Below are positions 5,756 to 8,386 of a stretch of DNA of 8,386 nt, piece by piece. The notes under the pieces are model-generated. The model had not been told where the DNA came from and searched no databases. It saw only the letters and a program-made list of their open reading frames with translations. Positions within the stretch are counted from its first letter, which is position 1. Each line of letters opens with the position of its first letter. Origin of the DNA: Frankiales bacterium. Its GTDB lineage: Bacteria > Actinomycetota > Actinomycetes > Mycobacteriales > SCTD01. The stretch is taken from positions 1-8,386 of the forward strand of contig JAODNS010000182.1 of assembly GCA_025465145.1 (NCBI GenBank). Reading direction: 5' to 3'. Position numbers and translations under genes: made by a program.

Positions 5756-6073
5756 GTGCCGACCTACCAGTACGCGTGCACCGCGTGCGGCGAGCAGCTC
5801 GAGGCGGTGCAGTCGTTCACGGACGCCGCGCTGACCGACTGCCCGGCCTGCGGCGGCGCGCTGCGCAAGGTGTTCTCCGCTGTCGGCGTGGTGTTCAAGG
5901 GCTCCGGCTTCTACAAGAACGACAGCCGCACGAGCACGAGCACGAGCAGCGACAGCAAGACAGACAGCAAGACCGACAGCAAGCCGGATGCGGCGCCGAA
6001 GAAGGACGCCCCCGCGGCCGCCAGCACCTCGACGGCCAGCACGGCCAGCACGCCGGCGGCGAAGACCGCCTGA
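5756..6073 (+). CDS. FmdB-family zinc-ribbon protein, Ruc-like redox-regulated chaperone
   Basis: This is a 105-aa protein. The N-terminal MPTYQYACTACG opening and two CxxC pairs (C8/C11, C29/C32) form the FmdB zinc ribbon, followed by the conserved LRKVFSAVGVVFKGSGFYKND (36-56, the usual FmdB end). Residues 57-105 are low-complexity Ser/Thr/Asp/Lys/Ala sequence with three DSK(T/P) repeats (66-77), expected to be disordered. This matches M. tuberculosis Rv0991c (Ruc), an HrcA-regulon protein that becomes an active holdase on cysteine oxidation and works with the DnaK system. The CIRCE element directly upstream supports the same role here. Start GTG 5756 has AGGAGG at 5742-5747 with a spacing of 8, so longer upstream readings are not real. 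It is preceded by its own operator and followed by 94 bp, so it may be monocistronic or may lead into the phosphorylase gene. Family call secure; chaperone role inferred by homology and regulation. Confidence 0.92.
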   Translation: MPTYQYACTACGEQLEAVQSFTDAALTDCPACGGALRKVFSAVGVVFKGSGFYKNDSRTSTSTSSDSKTDSKTDSKPDAAPKKDAPAAASTSTASTASTPAAKTA

Positions 6074-6132
6074 CGTCTGTGGACGACGCGACCCGCTGTG
6101 GGTGCGCCGCAGGCGCCGTCCGCGCGTCCTCC

Positions 6133-6138
6133 TAGGGT
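6133..6138 (+). promoter_or_regulatory. Candidate -10 element before the phosphorylase operon
   Basis: TAGGGT fits TANNNT and lies in the 94-bp gap between the FmdB-type gene and the phosphorylase gene. It would place the transcript start near 6145, about 23 bases before the ATG and ahead of the GGAGG site. I see no convincing -35, so this is only a candidate. The alternative is read-through from the CIRCE-controlled gene. Confidence 0.3.
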
Positions 6139-6167
6139 CGCCCCGTCGAGCGGACGGAGGGCACCTC

Positions 6168-6971
6168 ATGAGCGAGCACGCCGAGATCGGCGTCATCGGA
6201 GGGTCGGGGCTGTACGCCTTCCTCGACGACGCGCACGAGGTCGAGATCGACACGCCGTACGGACCGCCGAGCGACCCGCTCGTCGTCGGCGAGGTGCGCG
6301 GCCGTCGGGTGGCGTTCGTGCCCCGGCACGGCCGCGACCACCGGTTCCCGCCGCACCGGATCCCGTACCGCGCGAACCTCTGGGCACTGCGCAGCCTGGG
6401 GGTGCGCCAGGTGCTCGCGCCGTGCGCTGTCGGCGGGCTGCGGCCGGAGCTGGGACCCGGCGCGCTCGTCGTGCCGGACCAGCTGGTGGACCGCACGTCC
6501 GGCCGTGTGCAGACGTTCCACGAGACCGGCGCCGTCCACGTCTCGTTCGCCGACCCCTACTGCCCCACCGGTCGCGTCACTGCCGTCGCGGCCGCCGGCG
6601 CCGCCCACTGGCCGGTGCGGGACGGGGGCACGATGGTCGTCGTCGAGGGGCCGCGCTTCTCCACCCGCGCGGAGTCGCAGTGGTTCGCCGCGCAGGGGTG
6701 GGCGGTCGTCAACATGACCGGCCACCCGGAGGCCGTCCTCGCCCGCGAGCTGGCGCTCTGCTACACCGCCGTGGCGCTCGTGACCGACCTGGACGCCGGC
6801 GTTGCGGGCGGCGAGTCGGTCACGCAGGAGGAGGTGTTCCGCTTCTTCGGCGCCAACACCGCCCGCCTGCGCGAGCTGCTCTACGACGTCGTGGCGGCGC
6901 TGCCCGCCGATCGCGCCTGCCCCTGCGGCTCGGCGCTCGACGGCATCGACATCGGCCTGGAGCTGCCGTGA
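6168..6971 (+). CDS. mtnP: S-methyl-5'-thioadenosine phosphorylase (PNP/MTAP family 2)
   Basis: This 267-aa cytosolic enzyme cleaves methylthioadenosine, the by-product of polyamine and other SAM-dependent reactions, with phosphate to adenine and methylthioribose-1-phosphate. Seen: the phosphate-loop start IGVIGGSGLY (7-16), VPRHGRDH (51-58), IPYRANLWAL (65-74), APCAVGGL (84-91), VPDQLVDRT (102-110), the family signature EGPRFSTRAES (160-170), VVNMTGHPEAVLARE (180-194) and VTDLD (205-209). The GPRFSTRAES and TDxD pair marks methylthioadenosine/adenine preference over guanine/hypoxanthine PNP, where N and E are used. Length is normal. Oddities are Gly90 where many members have Ser (AVGSL) and a C-terminal CPC (251-253). 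Start ATG 6168 has GGAGG at 6156-6160 with a spacing of 7. The stop TGA 6969-6971 overlaps the next gene's GTG. Other methionine-salvage genes are not in the window, so the fate of methylthioribose-1-phosphate cannot be told. Confidence 0.92.
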   Translation: MSEHAEIGVIGGSGLYAFLDDAHEVEIDTPYGPPSDPLVVGEVRGRRVAFVPRHGRDHRFPPHRIPYRANLWALRSLGVRQVLAPCAVGGLRPELGPGALVVPDQLVDRTSGRVQTFHETGAVHVSFADPYCPTGRVTAVAAAGAAHWPVRDGGTMVVVEGPRFSTRAESQWFAAQGWAVVNMTGHPEAVLARELALCYTAVALVTDLDAGVAGGESVTQEEVFRFFGANTARLRELLYDVVAALPADRACPCGSALDGIDIGLELP

Positions 6972-7600
6972 GGAGGGTCGCGCTCAGCCGGCTGGACCTG
7001 GTTCGTGCGCTGAGCCGGCACCGCGGCCTGCTCGCCGCGGGCCTCGCCGCCGGGTCGGTCGCGTCCGCGCTCGGGGTGCTGGCCCCGTCCGGGGAGGCCG
7101 GCGTGCTGGTGCTGCGAGCCGCCCGCGACCTGCCCGCGGGCGCGGCGCTCGCCAACGCCGACGTCTCGCTCGTGGAGGTCCCGCGGGCGGCGGTGCCCGA
7201 CGGCGCGCTGGCCGCGCTGCCCGACGTGGTCGGCAGGCTGCTGGCCGCCCCGGTGCGGCGCGGCGAGGCGCTGACCGACGTGCGGCTCGCCGGCGCTGCC
7301 CTGCTCGACCGCGACCCGGACCGGCTGGCGGTGCCCGTCCGCCTGGCCGACGCCGCCTCGGCCACGCTGCTGCACGCCGGCGACCGCGTCGACGTCCTCG
7401 CCGCCGCCTCGCGACCCGGTGCGGCCGCCGAGGCGCAGGTGGTCGCGGACGACGTGACCGTGCTCGCGGTGCCGTCCGCGGTCGAGGACGCCGGCGAGGG
7501 CGCGCTGGTCCTCCTGGCCGTGGAGCCGTCCGTGGCTCGGCGGCTCGCGGCAGCGGCCGTGTCCAGCCGCCTGTCGGTCGCGCTGCGGCCGGCCACGTGA
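6968..7600 (+). CDS. SAF-domain, CpaB/RcpC-like membrane-anchored protein
   Basis: This is a 210-aa protein with a basic N-terminus, one membrane segment (about residues 20-38), a SAF domain (about 46-108: VLVLRAARDLPAGAAL, then a VPD.AL..L..VVGR.L..PV..GE.L segment) and a CpaB/RcpC-like C-terminal part (about 119-208, with the AGDRVDVLA strand and VVADDVTVLAVP). In Flp/Tad pilus systems CpaB/RcpC sits outside the membrane and helps secretin assembly. Actinobacteria lack an outer membrane, and no Tad gene is in view, so a pilus role is not shown. The start is GTG 6968, overlapping the phosphorylase stop as GTGA, with GGAG at 6959-6962 (spacing 5). The strong-looking AGGAGG at 6971-6976 lies inside the gene and has no start codon at a useful distance. 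Upstream in-frame codons belong to a frame inside the phosphorylase gene. It ends with TGA 7598-7600, again overlapping the next start. Confidence 0.83.
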   Translation: MRRVALSRLDLVRALSRHRGLLAAGLAAGSVASALGVLAPSGEAGVLVLRAARDLPAGAALANADVSLVEVPRAAVPDGALAALPDVVGRLLAAPVRRGEALTDVRLAGAALLDRDPDRLAVPVRLADAASATLLHAGDRVDVLAAASRPGAAAEAQVVADDVTVLAVPSAVEDAGEGALVLLAVEPSVARRLAAAAVSSRLSVALRPAT

Positions 7601-8386
7601 GCACCTACCCCGTCTGGGGCTGGGGCGGCCCCGCGGACGAGCCGTCGCGCGCGGACCTCGAGGCGCTGGCGCCGTACGTCGCCGAGACCACCGGCGTGCC
7701 GGTGCAGGACCCGCTGACGCCCGCCCCGCTGCCGGAGCTCCCGCCGTCGGCGCGCCTCGGGACGCTCCCGCCTTCGCTGCGCGAGCTGGCCTCCGAGGAC
7801 CCGGCCGACCGGGCCCGGCACGGCCTCGGCCGGTCGTACCGCGACCTCGTGCGGGCGCTGCGCGCCGACCTCGCGCACGTGCCCGACCTCGTCCTGCGCC
7901 CGCGCGACGAGCAGGACGTGACCGCCGTCCTCGACTGGGCGAGCAGCACCGGGACGCCGGTGATCCCGTTCGGCGGCGGCACCAGCGTCGTCGGCGGGGT
8001 GGAGCCGGTCGGCCTCGACCGCGCGGTCTCGCTCGACCTGTCCCGGCTGGCCGGCCTCGTCGAGGTCGACGGCGCCAGTCGCGCCGTCCGGCTGCGCGCC
8101 GGGACGCTGGGCCCGGCAGCGGAGGAGGCGCTCAAGCCGTACGGGCTGACGCTCCGCTTCTACCCGCAGTCGTTCGAGCGGTCGAGCGTCGGCGGCTGGG
8201 TCGCGACCCGCGCCGCGGGGCACTTCTCCACCCGCCTCACCCACGTGGACGACCTCGTCGAGTCGGTGCGCGCGGTGACGCCGACCGGGCTCTGGGAGTC
8301 GCGCCGGCTGCCGGGCTCTGGCGCCGGCCCCAGCCCGGACCGGCTGCTGCTCGGCAGCGAGGGCACCCTCGGCGTCATCACGGAGA
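7597..8386 (+). CDS. FAD-binding oxidase, alkyldihydroxyacetonephosphate synthase-like (3' end outside window)
   Basis: This is the first 263 residues of a VAO/PCMH-fold flavoprotein. Seen: the AGPS-type N-terminal VWGWGGP.DEP (6-16), HVPDLVLRPRDEQDVTAVLDWA (94-115) opening the FAD domain, the FAD pyrophosphate loop PFGGGTSVVGGVEP (124-137), LDLSRL (146-151), FYPQSFERSSVGGWVATRAAG (188-208) and LLGSEGTLGVITE (251-263). The GGWVATRAAG and WGWG features point to alkyl-DHAP synthase rather than plain D-lactate/glycolate oxidase. The classical reaction swaps the acyl chain of acyl-DHAP for a fatty alcohol to make an ether lipid. Many bacterial members have no proven substrate, and the catalytic C-terminal half is outside the window, so the exact reaction is open. 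Start GTG 7597 overlaps the previous stop (GTGA) and lacks its own ribosome site, so translation is probably coupled to the SAF-domain gene. Confidence 0.87.
   Translation, partial: MSTYPVWGWGGPADEPSRADLEALAPYVAETTGVPVQDPLTPAPLPELPPSARLGTLPPSLRELASEDPADRARHGLGRSYRDLVRALRADLAHVPDLVLRPRDEQDVTAVLDWASSTGTPVIPFGGGTSVVGGVEPVGLDRAVSLDLSRLAGLVEVDGASRAVRLRAGTLGPAAEEALKPYGLTLRFYPQSFERSSVGGWVATRAAGHFSTRLTHVDDLVESVRAVTPTGLWESRRLPGSGAGPSPDRLLLGSEGTLGVITE

Noticed and set aside
6104..6116. Small inverted repeat GCGCC-GCA-GGCGC as a terminator after the FmdB-type gene
   Set aside because: The stem is only 5 bp with a 3-base loop and no T-run. Such repeats are common by chance at this GC content.
6098..6967. 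Upstream extension of the SAF-domain frame through the phosphorylase gene
   Set aside because: The extension is Arg-rich nonsense opposite well-conserved phosphorylase motifs in another frame. GTG 6968 has a ribosome site and begins directly before the membrane segment.
6971..6976. AGGAGG as the ribosome site for the SAF-domain gene
   Set aside because: No ATG, GTG or TTG follows at a usable distance in any relevant frame. The functional start appears to be the GTG just before it.
6820..8244. Long leftward open frame opposite the phosphorylase, SAF and flavoprotein genes
   Set aside because: It is an Arg/Ala/Gly-rich shadow covering three well-supported + strand genes.

Overview
The window is very GC-rich, uses many GTG starts, and carries actinobacterial gene types: an RsbW-like anti-sigma kinase, a SpoIIE phosphatase, an FmdB-type zinc-ribbon protein and a DUF6131-like micro-protein. 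It comes from the chromosome of an actinobacterium (Actinomycetota). I cannot name the genus. No RNA gene, CRISPR array, insertion sequence or phage gene is visible, and coding density is close to complete.

Layout. (1) Bases 2-343 (+): the C-terminal part of 5-formyltetrahydrofolate cyclo-ligase. It converges on and overlaps the end of the next gene. (2) Bases 264-5020 (-): a leftward cluster, in transcription order a 47-aa two-helix membrane protein (DUF6131-like), a 1086-aa kinase/GAF/GAF/GAF/phosphatase sensor protein, and a Bcr/CflA-type MFS drug exporter. The sensor and exporter genes are 10 bp apart. A long hairpin lies directly over the ribosome binding site of the sensor gene. (3) Bases 5203-5682 (+), divergent: a stand-alone RsbW-like ATP-binding protein that is a paralogue of the N-terminus of the sensor protein. 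(4) Bases 5717-6073 (+): a perfect CIRCE-type operator (HrcA heat-shock repressor site) followed by an FmdB-family zinc-ribbon protein, the counterpart of the M. tuberculosis redox-regulated chaperone Ruc (Rv0991c). (5) Bases 6168-8386 (+): S-methyl-5'-thioadenosine phosphorylase, a SAF/CpaB-type membrane protein and an alkyl-DHAP-synthase-like flavoprotein (cut by the window end), joined by two GTGA stop/start overlaps.

How it fits together. In M. tuberculosis the cyclo-ligase (Rv0992c) and the ruc-type gene (Rv0991c) are direct neighbours. Here a roughly 5.3-kb signalling and efflux block lies between them. The block holds both opposing activities of a partner switch, a kinase that phosphorylates an anti-sigma antagonist and a phosphatase that removes the phosphate. 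They are fused in one polypeptide, and a second free kinase is encoded head-to-head. No STAS-domain antagonist or sigma factor is encoded in the window, so the partners must lie elsewhere. The most notable sequence observations are the CIRCE element on the Ruc-like gene, the shared acidic 'DALLA' tail of the two kinase modules, and the hairpin over the sensor gene's Shine-Dalgarno sequence.
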